Below the pieces are notes generated by a model. It was not told the origin of the DNA. It saw only the letters and a program-made list of their open reading frames with translations, and ran no database searches. DNA of 39,285 nucleotides from Deltaproteobacteria bacterium (GTDB lineage: Bacteria > Desulfobacterota > Dissulfuribacteria > Dissulfuribacterales > QOAL01), in the NCBI GenBank assembly GCA_026992735.1, contig JALWYO010000110.1:1-39285 (forward strand). The letters run 5' to 3'. Below are positions 18,164 to 27,279 of the stretch, piece after piece. How positions within the stretch are numbered: the stretch's first letter is position 1; every line of letters starts with the position of its first letter. The translations under genes and the position numbers were made by a program.

Positions 18164-19236
18164 AAATGGAAAAGGGCCTGTTTATAAGGGATATCCAGCC
18201 CGGCATGGTGGTGACAGGCCTTTTTTGCGTGGCATCCAAGTCCATGAGGCAGACCAGGAACGGCATCCCGTTTATTTCCATGACCCTGACAGATAATTCC
18301 GGCAACATGGAAGCCAGGATCTGGGACAGGGCCATGGAGTTCGATGGCCTGTTCAGCAAGGGAGATATCATAGTCCTTCATGCAGAGGCAGTCGAGTTCA
18401 ATGGCCAGTGCCAGCTCAAGGTGAATGATCTAAAACCCCTTGGACAGGATCAGGATGATATAGATCCTGCCATGTTTCTGCCTGTTGCGCCAGTGGACAG
18501 GGATGCGTGCTGGAAGGAATGCGAAAAGGCCATGAGAGGGGTGAAAAGACCGGAATTCAGGAAGATTCTCAGGGAGATATTTTCCAATCCTGAAACCCGC
18601 AGGATGTTCTGCCAGGCGCCTGCTGCCAAGAAGATGCACCATGCATATATCGGTGGGCTTCTGGAGCACAGCCTGAATCTGGTCAGGCTTTCCAGCGAGA
18701 TATGCAGGCTCTATTCCCACCTGGACAGGGACCTTCTGGTAACAGCCAGTCTCTGCCATGACATAGGCAAGATCAGGGAATTTTCCTGGGCCAGGCCGCC
18801 AATAGATTATACCGATGCAGGCAGGTTGCTGGGGCACATCGTCATGGGGCTGCGCATGGTTGAGACAGCCATGCAGGTTGCAGGTTTAAACTATGATTCC
18901 AGGGACCTTATGGCCCTCCGGCACATCATCCTGAGTCACCATGGCCAGAGGGAATTCGGCTCTCCTGTACTGCCCATGACAGAAGAAGCGGTTGTGTTTC
19001 ATATGCTGGATGACCTGGATGCCAAGCTGAACTTTCTCAGCGGCCTGAAGGCCGAGGGGCGTGAACCCGGCTGGACAGAGTTCCAGCGCCTTTTTGAAAG
19101 ATACTTTTTCCTCAGGCCAAGGACGCCAGCAGGCTTGGCACAGGAAGAGGAGCATTCCGGTTCCCAGGTGCAAACGAAAGATAACGGTGGAGAAGGGCCG
19201 GAAAGCGGGCATCCTGTCCAGTCCAAGCTTTTTTGA
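18160..19236 (+). CDS. YhaM-like OB-fold/HD-domain 3'-5' exoribonuclease
   Basis: OB fold (ISMTLTDNSGNMEARIWD) followed by HD domain (HHAYIGGLLEHSLNLVRL...LVTASLCHDIGKIREF); start may be ATG 18166. Confidence 0.88.
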   Translation: MKMEKGLFIRDIQPGMVVTGLFCVASKSMRQTRNGIPFISMTLTDNSGNMEARIWDRAMEFDGLFSKGDIIVLHAEAVEFNGQCQLKVNDLKPLGQDQDDIDPAMFLPVAPVDRDACWKECEKAMRGVKRPEFRKILREIFSNPETRRMFCQAPAAKKMHHAYIGGLLEHSLNLVRLSSEICRLYSHLDRDLLVTASLCHDIGKIREFSWARPPIDYTDAGRLLGHIVMGLRMVETAMQVAGLNYDSRDLMALRHIILSHHGQREFGSPVLPMTEEAVVFHMLDDLDAKLNFLSGLKAEGREPGWTEFQRLFERYFFLRPRTPAGLAQEEEHSGSQVQTKDNGGEGPESGHPVQSKLF

Positions 19237-19388
19237 AATCCTGCAACTGACTGCAGGTTAAACCGTCATTCATTATGGATAATCTTGAACCTTGACACAT
19301 GGAGATCTGCCCGGTATTAAATAGGCTCTCTGTTCAGTACAGGCAGATTCGTCAGGTTCCAGTACAGAACCGCGGATTTCATTCAGTG

Positions 19389-19465
19389 GTGGGCGTAGCT
19401 CAGCTGGTTAGAGCGTCGGGTTGTGGCCCCGGAGGCCGAGGGTTCAAATCCCTCCGCTCACCCCA
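19389..19465 (+). tRNA. tRNA-His (GTG)
   Basis: GTGGGCG acceptor pairs with CGCTCAC; anticodon GTG in GGGTTGTGGCCCCGG; T-arm GAGGGTTCAAATCCCTC; genomically encoded CCA; G-1 at 19388 pairs with C73. Confidence 0.97.
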
Positions 19466-19473
19466 GTAAATTT

Positions 19474-19512
19474 AAGGGGTTACGGCAAATAAGCTGTAAT
19501 CCCTTCTCTGTT
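19474..19512 (+). terminator. likely terminator after tRNA-His
   Basis: AAGGGGTTACGGC-AAATAA-GCTGTAATCCCTT followed by CTCTGTTTG. Confidence 0.55.
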
Positions 19513-19549
19513 TGTGCAACACACATGTAACCTCTACTGAGTTCTTTGC

Positions 19550-19904
19550 CTATTTCAAAAAAATAGAAGCCGCAAACAGGAATTTCTTCCTTATGGCCTT
19601 GATCTGGTCAATTTTTTCATGCATGTAGCAGGCCATGTGGTTATTGGTCAAGGAACAATCAACTGCACTGTGCTCTTTGACCTTCCAGGCCTGTTCACTG
19701 TCTCGGTTTCAAAAACAACATTGTCTCTCTGTCAGTCCTGGCCTGGATTTCATTGGTTTCGCCATAACCATACTTCCTGCCAACAGTGTTCAGATAGTAC
19801 CGAATAGCAGGGAAATGTCTGTCCTCAGCGGCAAGTTTAATCAGGTTTCCCATGCAAAGTTCACAGTATCCACGCTCAATATCTTCAACTACCTTTGCAA
19901 TTCA
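19550..19904 (-). pseudogene. frameshifted, 5'-truncated remnant of a small protein
   Basis: Minus strand reads IAKVVEDIERGYCELCMGNLIKLAAEDRHFPAIRYYLNTVGRKYGYGETNEIQARTDRETMLFLKPRQ*, then in another frame ..NRDSEQAWKVKEHSAVDCSLTNNHMACYMHEKIDQIKAIRKKFLFAASIFLK*; no ATG start; frameshift near 19700-19715. Confidence 0.55.
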
Positions 19905-19978
19905 TGGATGAAAGAAAGGTGATAAGGTGATAAAGAAAGATCCCAAAAATTCAACTTGGGGGAATCATTTCAAAAAAG

Positions 19979-20206
19979 ATGATGGGTAGACTGCATCTTC
20001 ATATAGATCCATCAATGGTTTATTTTCTCCGATTCATTCTGGAGGGCTATGATAATCTATTTGTTTTGAGTACAATCGACAGCAAGAAAGGACTGGTAGA
20101 GATAATATATGTCGAGAATGCGTTAAACGATCTGCAGGCCCTGCTGGATGAAACAGGCAATTTCATAGGCCTTGTATCAAATGAAAATAATTATAAAGCT
20201 GTTTAA
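19979..20206 (+). CDS. small protein resembling DUF4911
   Basis: 75 aa: MMGRLHLHIDPSMVYFLRFILEGYDNLFVLSTIDSKKGLVEIIYVENALNDLQALLDETG; size and pattern match my recollection of DUF4911 in deltaproteobacteria; needs HMM check. Confidence 0.55.
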   Translation: MMGRLHLHIDPSMVYFLRFILEGYDNLFVLSTIDSKKGLVEIIYVENALNDLQALLDETGNFIGLVSNENNYKAV

Positions 20207-21602
20207 TTATTTGCCGTCATTGTTGCTCATGGCATTCTCCGTGGTTCTCATCTCTGGCCTGGCAGGTGCAGGCCCTGCAACAGCAGGAGGCAGGGCAACA
20301 GGGATAATTAATCCCGCTTCAGGACGGCCTGCCTCTACTGCCAGAGGCCATGTCACCAAGCTGACCCTGCATGACTGCATTGACATCGCCCTGTCCCAGA
20401 ACCTGACCCTGCTTCAACGCCAGTATCAGCAACAGGCAGCACACCTGGATGCCAGCGCCACGTGGAAGGAGATGCTTCCATCCCTGTCCACTGGCTACAG
20501 TTATACCGGCAGGCGTGATGCTGCTACAGTGGTGATCTTCGGCCATTCAGTCACCATATCAGGACATGATGACTACAGGTGGGATATAAATCTCAAACAG
20601 CCTGTATTCTATGGCGGGCTGTTATGGAACAGGTACAAGGCTGCAAGTATCGATGCGGACCTGGCTGTCCTTGCGCTTTCCCAGGCTAAAAATGACATAA
20701 TCAGGGAAGTGAAGGTATCATTTTATCAGGTTCTCAAGGATATCAAACTGGTTGATGAGGCAAAAGCTGCAATAACCCGCCTGGAGGCTCAACTATCTGA
20801 TGTCCAGGAATTTTTCAATGCCGGGCTTAGTCCCAGGACAGATCTGCTGCAGAGCCAGGTAGAGTTGAGCCGGGGACAGCTGGACCTGGTAAAGGCCAGG
20901 CATGAGCTGGAAATTGCCAGGAACAGGTTAAACCTTGTACTCAGGAGGCCACTGAACATGCAGGTTGTCCTCATGGATGAGTTGCATGAAACAGATCTAA
21001 ACCTCTCTCTGCAAGACCTGTATCAGGCTGCTATGACAGGCCGCCCCGAAATTCTCCAGGCCGAAAAGATAGTCGACAAGGCAGGTAGACAAGTCAGGAT
21101 TGCCAGAAGCGAGTTTTTCCCAAAGGTGGATTTTACTGCATCTTATTCAAAGGAAGGTGTCACTCCTGATGTGTCTGACAACCCTTATGGTGATCACGAT
21201 GCCGCCCAGGTGATGCTTAATGCCACGTGGGAGCTGTTTTCCTGGGGCAAGAGCAGAAACCGGGTAGCTGCTTCGGAATTGCGCCTGCGTGAAGCAAAAA
21301 CAAGCCTTCAGGATGTCATGGACCATGTGAAATTTGAAGTGAAAAACGCCTTCATGTTGTGGAAGGACGCGCAGGAAGGGGTCCGTGTGGCAAAATCCAG
21401 CCTGAGGCATGCACAGGAAGATTATGAGCTTAACAGGGCAAGGTACAGGCAGCAGCTCGCATCCAATACGGATACGCTGGATGCCCTGAGCCGCCTTACT
21501 CAGGCAAGAAGTGATTATTTTTCATCGCTTGCCCTTGCGCTGTCCGCAATTGCCCAGCTGGAATACGCTGTTGGAAAGGAGTTGAACCCTGTGCATAAAT
21601 GA
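20172..21602 (+). CDS. TolC-family outer membrane efflux protein
   Basis: Signal-peptide-like N-terminus; repeated OEP domain (LTLHDCIDIALSQNLTL...; NAGLSPRTDLLQSQVELSRGQLDLVKARHELEIARNRLNLVL; ARYRQQLASNTDTLDALSRLTQARSDYFSSLALALSAIAQLEYAVGK). Start likely ATG 20181. Confidence 0.93.
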   Translation: MYQMKIIIKLFNYLPSLLLMAFSVVLISGLAGAGPATAGGRATGIINPASGRPASTARGHVTKLTLHDCIDIALSQNLTLLQRQYQQQAAHLDASATWKEMLPSLSTGYSYTGRRDAATVVIFGHSVTISGHDDYRWDINLKQPVFYGGLLWNRYKAASIDADLAVLALSQAKNDIIREVKVSFYQVLKDIKLVDEAKAAITRLEAQLSDVQEFFNAGLSPRTDLLQSQVELSRGQLDLVKARHELEIARNRLNLVLRRPLNMQVVLMDELHETDLNLSLQDLYQAAMTGRPEILQAEKIVDKAGRQVRIARSEFFPKVDFTASYSKEGVTPDVSDNPYGDHDAAQVMLNATWELFSWGKSRNRVAASELRLREAKTSLQDVMDHVKFEVKNAFMLWKDAQEGVRVAKSSLRHAQEDYELNRARYRQQLASNTDTLDALSRLTQARSDYFSSLALALSAIAQLEYAVGKELNPVHK

Positions 21603-21656
21603 AGACCATCCGGACATCAAACAGGACTGCACTTCCCGCGTAAAAAAGAGGCGTTA

Positions 21657-22241
21657 TCACAAATCCTTACTAATCTTTTCCCTGGGTTGCAGTGATAATG
21701 TGTAGGTTTCCAACAGGCTGCCTTTCAGATACCTGTTCCCCGGGTTGGAGAAAAAGCGCTGGAAGAGACCAAGACTCCTTTCCCGCAGCACGGCTCCTTC
21801 TATCCTGTTATTGAAATCCCTGTAGAGATGTCCTGACCGGGCCTGTTCAACCTGTAGACAGCCCCTGGAAAAAGACTTGTTAAAATTCAGTCCGGCTGCC
21901 CCACCCATAACATCTTCATAGGAATAGACAATCCGCCCTGCACCACTCAGTATCAGTGCGCCTGTACACATAAGGCATGGTTCCAGTGTCGTATATGCAG
22001 TAAAACCCAGTCCCCCGGGTTTGCCCCTGGCAATCCAGTCTCTTATGGCCTGTATCTCCGCATGATCCAGCTCGTTTTCCATGTGACCTCTGCTGTTCAG
22101 GCGGCCTCCCCTGCCAACGATCATCCCCCCTGAAACCAGTATACAGCCTACTGGGAATTCTCCACGTTCCAGGGCCTTTTCAGCAATATCCAAGGCCTGC
22201 TGCATCCAGTATTCGTTACTTTTCTGACTTTGATTTTTCAT
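21657..22241 (-). CDS. TadA/cytidine-deaminase-fold nucleoside deaminase
   Basis: Zn motifs DHAEIQAI and TTLEPCLMCTGAL; RIVYSYEDVMGGAAGLN. Confidence 0.85.
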   Translation of the reverse strand: MKNQSQKSNEYWMQQALDIAEKALERGEFPVGCILVSGGMIVGRGGRLNSRGHMENELDHAEIQAIRDWIARGKPGGLGFTAYTTLEPCLMCTGALILSGAGRIVYSYEDVMGGAAGLNFNKSFSRGCLQVEQARSGHLYRDFNNRIEGAVLRERSLGLFQRFFSNPGNRYLKGSLLETYTLSLQPREKISKDL

Positions 22242-22776
22242 ATCTTATGAGCCAGCTCTTTATGTATTCTTCCAACATGAACGCTGCGTCGGTTTCGGCC
22301 TGCATGGCCATTTGTACCCGCTGAAGCCTTTCAGCGGGTACCGCAGCATAAAGCCTCTTGCACATAAAATTCACGCATATCACATGACGTGCTTTGAGCA
22401 GGCAGCCTTTTGGCCCCAGGAACCAGCAGCCGGTATGATCCCAGGGCTGGTCAGGCAGAGAAACGCCAAAGAGCAGGTTTACCAGGAGATTGACCACGTC
22501 AAACTTGTTTTCAATACCCTGGCCACAGCAACTGCCTCCATCCTGAACAGCGCAGATGGTGCATTCCTCCACCACGCCGTTTTTCCACATTGCCTGCCAC
22601 GATGCATCTATCTTTCTATCATAGTCTGCCAGCAGCCCGGCTATTACCCTGTCTTCCTTCATTTGCATGCCAACCTGCTGAAATATCACCCTGGCCCATT
22701 GCAATTTTTCCTTTATGGGATATCCAGGGCCTATTGGAATATCTTTGAGGTCTTTGTAACGAGTGCCTGAATTCAT
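22216..22776 (-). CDS. Cys-rich protein of unknown function, possibly divergent YkgJ-like
   Basis: 186 aa; CTICAVQDGGSCCGQG ... GCWFLGPKGCLLKARHVICVNFMC; Cys spacing reminiscent of CxxCxxCC (YkgJ) proteins; overlaps the deaminase start by 26 bp. Confidence 0.6.
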   Translation of the reverse strand: MNSGTRYKDLKDIPIGPGYPIKEKLQWARVIFQQVGMQMKEDRVIAGLLADYDRKIDASWQAMWKNGVVEECTICAVQDGGSCCGQGIENKFDVVNLLVNLLFGVSLPDQPWDHTGCWFLGPKGCLLKARHVICVNFMCKRLYAAVPAERLQRVQMAMQAETDAAFMLEEYIKSWLIRYEKSKSEK

Positions 22777-22982
22777 CTCCGGTTCCTATTTTTAAAATCC
22801 CAAGCCAGCTTCCGGCGCTGCAGAATTTGAAACCATCAGCAACGAATCCCCTCTTTTGCCAAGACAGATAGCCGGGAATATGTTAAGATCTGTTCCAATT
22901 TTGAAGACTCCAAAAGTCCTGCCAGGAATCATTTTAATATGTTTTTTTCATTGAAGTAATTACTTTTTCCAGGAGTTGTGCT

Positions 22983-24044
22983 GTGAAACAGGAATCGCTT
23001 TATGCAAAGGCCGGGGTTGATATAGAAAAGGCCAATAAGCTGGTAAAGCAGATAAGTTCCATCGTATCCACCACTTATACCAGGGGAGTTATCACGGAAA
23101 TAGGCGGGTTTGCAGGCCTGTTTGCCATGGACAACAATCATTGTGAAGAGCCTGTGCTGGTCTCATCCACTGATGGGGTGGGCACCAAGCTAATGATAGC
23201 ATTCATGACAGGACGGCATGATACAGTTGGCATAGACCTCGTGGCCATGTGTGTCAATGATGTAATTGTAACTGGAGCTCAGCCCCTGTTTTTCCTGGAT
23301 TATTTCGCCACAGGGAAGTTGCAGGAAGAAACTGCTGCTACTGTAATAAAAGGCATTGCCGAAGGATGCAAACAGGCCGGCTGTGCTCTTATTGGTGGGG
23401 AAACGGCAGAGATGCCAGGCATGTATCCTGACGATGAATACGACCTGGCGGGTTTTGCTGTGGGTGTGGTTGACAGAAACAAAATCATAGACGGTTCAGA
23501 AATCGGGGAAGGCCACAAGATAATAGGCCTGGCTTCCAGCGGGCTTCACAGCAACGGTTTCTCCCTTGTGCGCAAGATATTTTTCGATCAAATGGGGCTT
23601 GCGCCCGATGATACATTGCCGGAACTTGGGAAGCGGACTATTGGTGAAGAGCTGCTTGAACCCACCAAGATCTATGCAAGGGTGGTAAACAACCTGAACA
23701 GGACATTCAAAATCGACGGGATCGTACACGTTACCGGTGGCGGATTCCAAGACAACATCTCCAGAGTCTTGCCACATTACTGCAAGGCTGTGATTGACAA
23801 GGGGTCATGGACGGTTCCGCCTGTATTCAAGCTCATTAAGAAGGCCGGAGGTGTCTCTGAAGAAGAGATGCTCAGGACATTCAACTGCGGCATAGGCCTT
23901 ATCATGATAGTACCGTCCTCTCAGACCAAGGATGTCCTTCTCCTGCTGAAGGCACTTAAAGAGGAAGCCTTTGTTATAGGTAGAATTGAAAAACGGGCGG
24001 AAAGTGAAAGCAAAGTGGAATTTACAGGAGATACGGTCTTTTGA
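22983..24044 (+). CDS. purM: phosphoribosylformylglycinamidine cyclo-ligase
   Basis: YAKAGVDIEKANKLVKQI; VSSTDGVGTKLMIAF; GIDLVAMCVNDVIVTGAQPLFFLDYFATGKL; LIGGETAEMPGMY; GTG start. Confidence 0.97.
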   Translation: MKQESLYAKAGVDIEKANKLVKQISSIVSTTYTRGVITEIGGFAGLFAMDNNHCEEPVLVSSTDGVGTKLMIAFMTGRHDTVGIDLVAMCVNDVIVTGAQPLFFLDYFATGKLQEETAATVIKGIAEGCKQAGCALIGGETAEMPGMYPDDEYDLAGFAVGVVDRNKIIDGSEIGEGHKIIGLASSGLHSNGFSLVRKIFFDQMGLAPDDTLPELGKRTIGEELLEPTKIYARVVNNLNRTFKIDGIVHVTGGGFQDNISRVLPHYCKAVIDKGSWTVPPVFKLIKKAGGVSEEEMLRTFNCGIGLIMIVPSSQTKDVLLLLKALKEEAFVIGRIEKRAESESKVEFTGDTVF

Positions 24045-24445
24045 TACTGGTAAGTGCCTGTCTGCTGGGGCTTTGCTGCCGATATGACGGCAGAAGCAAG
24101 AAGTGCCCGGAAGTGCTGAAACTTGCAAGAAGGCAACAGGGTATTATCCCTGTCTGCCCTGAACAGCTCGGTGGGCTGCCAACGCCCAGGCCGCCTGCTG
24201 TTATTGCAGGCGGAGACGGTTTTGATGTACTGGCAGGCACAGCAAGGGTCATAGTCCCTGAGAACAGGGAGGATGTCACCGATGCGTTCCTGTCAGGTGC
24301 GGAGCAATGCCTACGTCTGGTGCGGATATTCCATATAAAAAGGGCTGTTCTGAAGGCAAGAAGCCCGTCATGCGGGTTAAAACGCCTGACAGGAGTCACT
24401 GCAGCTGCATTGGCCCTCCAGGGGCTGGAGATGGTGGAATTTTAA
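24041..24445 (+). CDS. DUF523 family protein
   Basis: ILVSACLLGLCCRYDGRSK...GIIPVCPEQLGGLPTPRPPAVIAGGDG...VLKARSPSCG; TTG start overlapping purM stop. Confidence 0.92.
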   Translation: MILVSACLLGLCCRYDGRSKKCPEVLKLARRQQGIIPVCPEQLGGLPTPRPPAVIAGGDGFDVLAGTARVIVPENREDVTDAFLSGAEQCLRLVRIFHIKRAVLKARSPSCGLKRLTGVTAAALALQGLEMVEF

Positions 24446-24759
24446 CTCCTGGCCTTTGCCATCACCCTTTCTTTTAAATCCTTCCCCACTTTAAAAAATG
24501 GAAGTTTTTTGGGCTTTACTTTTATGCGTTCACCTGTTTTGGGATTTCTCCCTGTGTAGGCCTTGTATTCCCTGATGCTGAAGCTGCCGAACCCCCTGAT
24601 TTCGATGCCTTCTCCTCTGACCAGTGCCTCTGTCATGTCGTTAAATATGGCATTTATAATAAATTCACTCTGCTGCCTCTGCATATTCATTTTTTCAGCC
24701 AGGGCATCGATGAGGCTTGATTTATTCACAGGTTCCTCCAGTTTTTGAATGATGGCCAT
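24442..24759 (-). CDS. HU/IHF-family DNA-binding protein
   Basis: VNKSSLIDALAEKMNM...EIRGFGSFSIREYKAYTGRNPKTGERIKVKPKKLPFFKVGKDLKERV; IHF/HU signature. Confidence 0.94.
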   Translation of the reverse strand: MAIIQKLEEPVNKSSLIDALAEKMNMQRQQSEFIINAIFNDMTEALVRGEGIEIRGFGSFSIREYKAYTGRNPKTGERIKVKPKKLPFFKVGKDLKERVMAKARS

Positions 24760-24946
24760 GAGAAGTCACAGCATGCGGTATCTGCCCCTCATGGTTGAAA
24801 TACAAGCCGCACCGCAGTGGGCTATTGGAAAGTTTTTCTTTATTACCAAGCTGTTGCTATTAAATACGAGAGTGTTTATATCTGTCAAGAAACTTTTGCA
24901 AGTCACAAATTAAAAAATTCACAATAGGCTGGCAAGGAAACATATC

Positions 24947-26068
24947 ATGAACAATTGGACGAATCACCCGGCAGAATCGCAGAAGGTATTGACTCGGGAA
25001 GACAAAACCGGGAAAGATCCTCAGGAGCTGAACAGCAGAGACACAGAGGAAAATGCGGATGCAGCATCTCTGTCTCAAGATAAAGGAGCCGGGCCGGAAG
25101 ATACAGGGGTACAGCAGCATGATTCATCACAGGATCAACAGCAGGGAGGACGTTTTTTCTCCAGGCTCAGAGAGAGGATGGTGCGGTCACGGCAGGGTTT
25201 TGTACGTCAGATAGACGAACTTTTCATGGGTAAAAGGCAGATAGATCCTGAACTCATGGATGAACTTGAAGAGATCCTGGTCATGGCAGACATGGGAGTT
25301 GGAACTGTCCAGGACATCTTTGATAATCTTCGCCTCCAGGTCAAAAGAAAGGAACTGACAGACCCGGAGGCACTCAGACAAAGGCTCCAGGATTCCATTG
25401 TGGACCTCTTTGCCAGGGCAGACTCCAAGGCCGGGGATATAAAATGGGAGCCAAGCCCGTTTGTCATCCTTGTTGTTGGTGTCAATGGCGTAGGCAAAAC
25501 AACCACCATTGCAAAGCTCGCCTACCAGCTCAAGCAGCAGGGGAAGAAGGTGATGCTGGTGGCTGCAGATACGTTCCGAGCTGCCGCCGTTGAGCAGCTT
25601 CAGGAATGGGGTAAAAAGACAGGGCTGCCTGTTATCAGTCATAAGTCAGGCTCAGATCCATCCGCAGTAGCCTTCGATGGCCTGGAGGCGGCAAAGGCCA
25701 GAGGGATGGATGTAGTTATAGTAGATACTGCCGGGCGCCTGCATACCCAGGTTAATCTAATGGAGGAACTCAAAAAGATAAAACGAGTAATGGGCAGGAA
25801 GATACCAGGTGCTCCTCACGAGGTATTTCTTGTACTGGATGCCACTACCGGGCAAAATGCTGTCAACCAGGCAAAAATGTTTTGCGATGCCACGGATGTA
25901 ACAGGAATCTGCCTCACGAAGCTGGACGGCACGGCCAGAGGCGGAATTGTGGCCAGCATTGCCCACGAGATGGGCCTGCCAATAAGGTATATTGGCATAG
26001 GGGAGAAGGTAGAAGATCTCCGCCCCTTTGATGCCAGGGATTTTGTAAAGGCCCTTTTTGAAGCATAA
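24947..26068 (+). CDS. ftsY: signal recognition particle receptor FtsY
   Basis: Acidic N-terminus then NG domain: VGVNGVGKTTTIAKLAYQLKQQGKKVMLVAADTFRAAAVEQLQEW; DTAGRLHTQVNLMEELKKI; TKLDGTARGGIV; YIGIGEKVEDLRPFDA. Confidence 0.97.
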   Translation: MNNWTNHPAESQKVLTREDKTGKDPQELNSRDTEENADAASLSQDKGAGPEDTGVQQHDSSQDQQQGGRFFSRLRERMVRSRQGFVRQIDELFMGKRQIDPELMDELEEILVMADMGVGTVQDIFDNLRLQVKRKELTDPEALRQRLQDSIVDLFARADSKAGDIKWEPSPFVILVVGVNGVGKTTTIAKLAYQLKQQGKKVMLVAADTFRAAAVEQLQEWGKKTGLPVISHKSGSDPSAVAFDGLEAAKARGMDVVIVDTAGRLHTQVNLMEELKKIKRVMGRKIPGAPHEVFLVLDATTGQNAVNQAKMFCDATDVTGICLTKLDGTARGGIVASIAHEMGLPIRYIGIGEKVEDLRPFDARDFVKALFEA

Positions 26069-26248
26069 CTCAGAAAATATTGAAAAGTATGTAGTATTGG
26101 CCAACGGTTACTAGATGCAGGCTGTTGTTTTATACCACATATTATCCTGGATTATGCCCGGATAAAGAAGCAGACAAGAAATTATGACAGTGCCTTTGAG
26201 GCCAGCTTTGCAGCTGAAGGGTCTGACAAGTGGAAAAGCGACGAAATA

Positions 26249-26360
26249 ACTACTAGTAAGTTTCATTAAAATATTTACAAAATTGAAATAATTTTTAGCT
26301 GCAATTTCAACATATTGCTATGTATTGTGGTGTAGCAAATTAATGAAACGAACTACTACT
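26249..26360. repeat. AT-rich element with terminal inverted repeats and two internal hairpins
   Basis: ACTACTAGTAAGTTTCATTAA (26249-26269) vs TTAATGAAACGAACTACTACT (26340-26360), inner 10 bp perfect; internal TTGAAAT/ATTTCAA (26283-26289/26304-26310) and TTGCTA/TAGCAA (26315-26320/26333-26338). Confidence 0.6.
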
Positions 26361-26393
26361 AATGTGTTCAGACTCATACCAAAGACGTACCAA

Positions 26394-26433
26394 ATAAAAA
26401 AAGGACCTACAGTTAAAACACTGCAAGTCCTTG
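26394..26433 (-). terminator. rho-independent terminator of tRNA-fMet
   Basis: Minus strand AAGGACTTGCAGT-GTTTTA-ACTGTAGGTCCTTTTTTT. Confidence 0.8.
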
Positions 26434-26440
26434 AATTTGC

Positions 26441-26517
<77 letters not shown>

Positions 26518-26661
26518 TCAGATTTAGGATAATAGATTAATAATCATGTTGAGCCGGTTTGTCAATAATTGTTCGTGATCTTGATTTTTGAGAGGCCTGA
26601 GAATGTTTGCCATGTCTGTTGTCAATCATAATGATTTTATAGTGAGCTTTGGGGTAGGCCT

Positions 26662-27279
26662 GTGGATAGAGTAATAAGGCCGCCGATAGATTCTGTTACC
26701 ATAGTAATCCTTGCAGGAGGAAAGAGCAGCCGTTTTGGCAGTAACAAGGCCCTTGCTCCATGGGGCCGGCAGGGAAGTATCCTTGAAAATATTGTGCAGG
26801 TAGCAAAGAGTGCATGTCCCCGGGTGGCCCTGTCAGTAAGGTCACCAGGAGATTATCCATCTATAAAGATGACAAAATTTCCTGACATAGTGCAGGGTAA
26901 AGGACCTTTGGGAGGATTGTATTCTGCCATTCAGGGTGTGGATACATCCTGGATAATGATCCTTGCCTGTGATATGCCCTTGGTCCAGTCAGGATTTATC
27001 AAATATATGTTAGAGATTAAAACGTGGGCACCTGTGATAGTACCGGCTGTAAAGGGAAGATTTGAGCCTCTTCATGCCGTATATCACAGGTCTTTGTTGC
27101 CTCTTGTGGAGAATTTGCTAAAAAGAGACAGGCTATGTATGCGAGCCCTTTTTGACATGGTGCCTGTCTATGCAGTGAAAGAGCAAGAAATGGTCAGGGC
27201 AGCTGGTTCATTGGTCTGCTTATCCAATATCAATACCATGGTAGAATTTAAGCGGCTTGCCCCCTCTGCAGTTTGTTGA
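26662..27279 (+). CDS. mobA: molybdenum cofactor guanylyltransferase
   Basis: VILAGGKSSRFGSNKALAPW...GPLGGLYSAIQ...MILACDMPLVQ...GRFEPLHAVYHRSLLP; GTG start. Confidence 0.9.
   Translation: MDRVIRPPIDSVTIVILAGGKSSRFGSNKALAPWGRQGSILENIVQVAKSACPRVALSVRSPGDYPSIKMTKFPDIVQGKGPLGGLYSAIQGVDTSWIMILACDMPLVQSGFIKYMLEIKTWAPVIVPAVKGRFEPLHAVYHRSLLPLVENLLKRDRLCMRALFDMVPVYAVKEQEMVRAAGSLVCLSNINTMVEFKRLAPSAVC

Noticed and set aside
19466-20170. Search for a duplicated tRNA-His 3' end (att site)
   Set aside because: No second copy of GGTTCAAATCCCTCCGCTCACCCCA was seen, so an intact integrated element is not supported.
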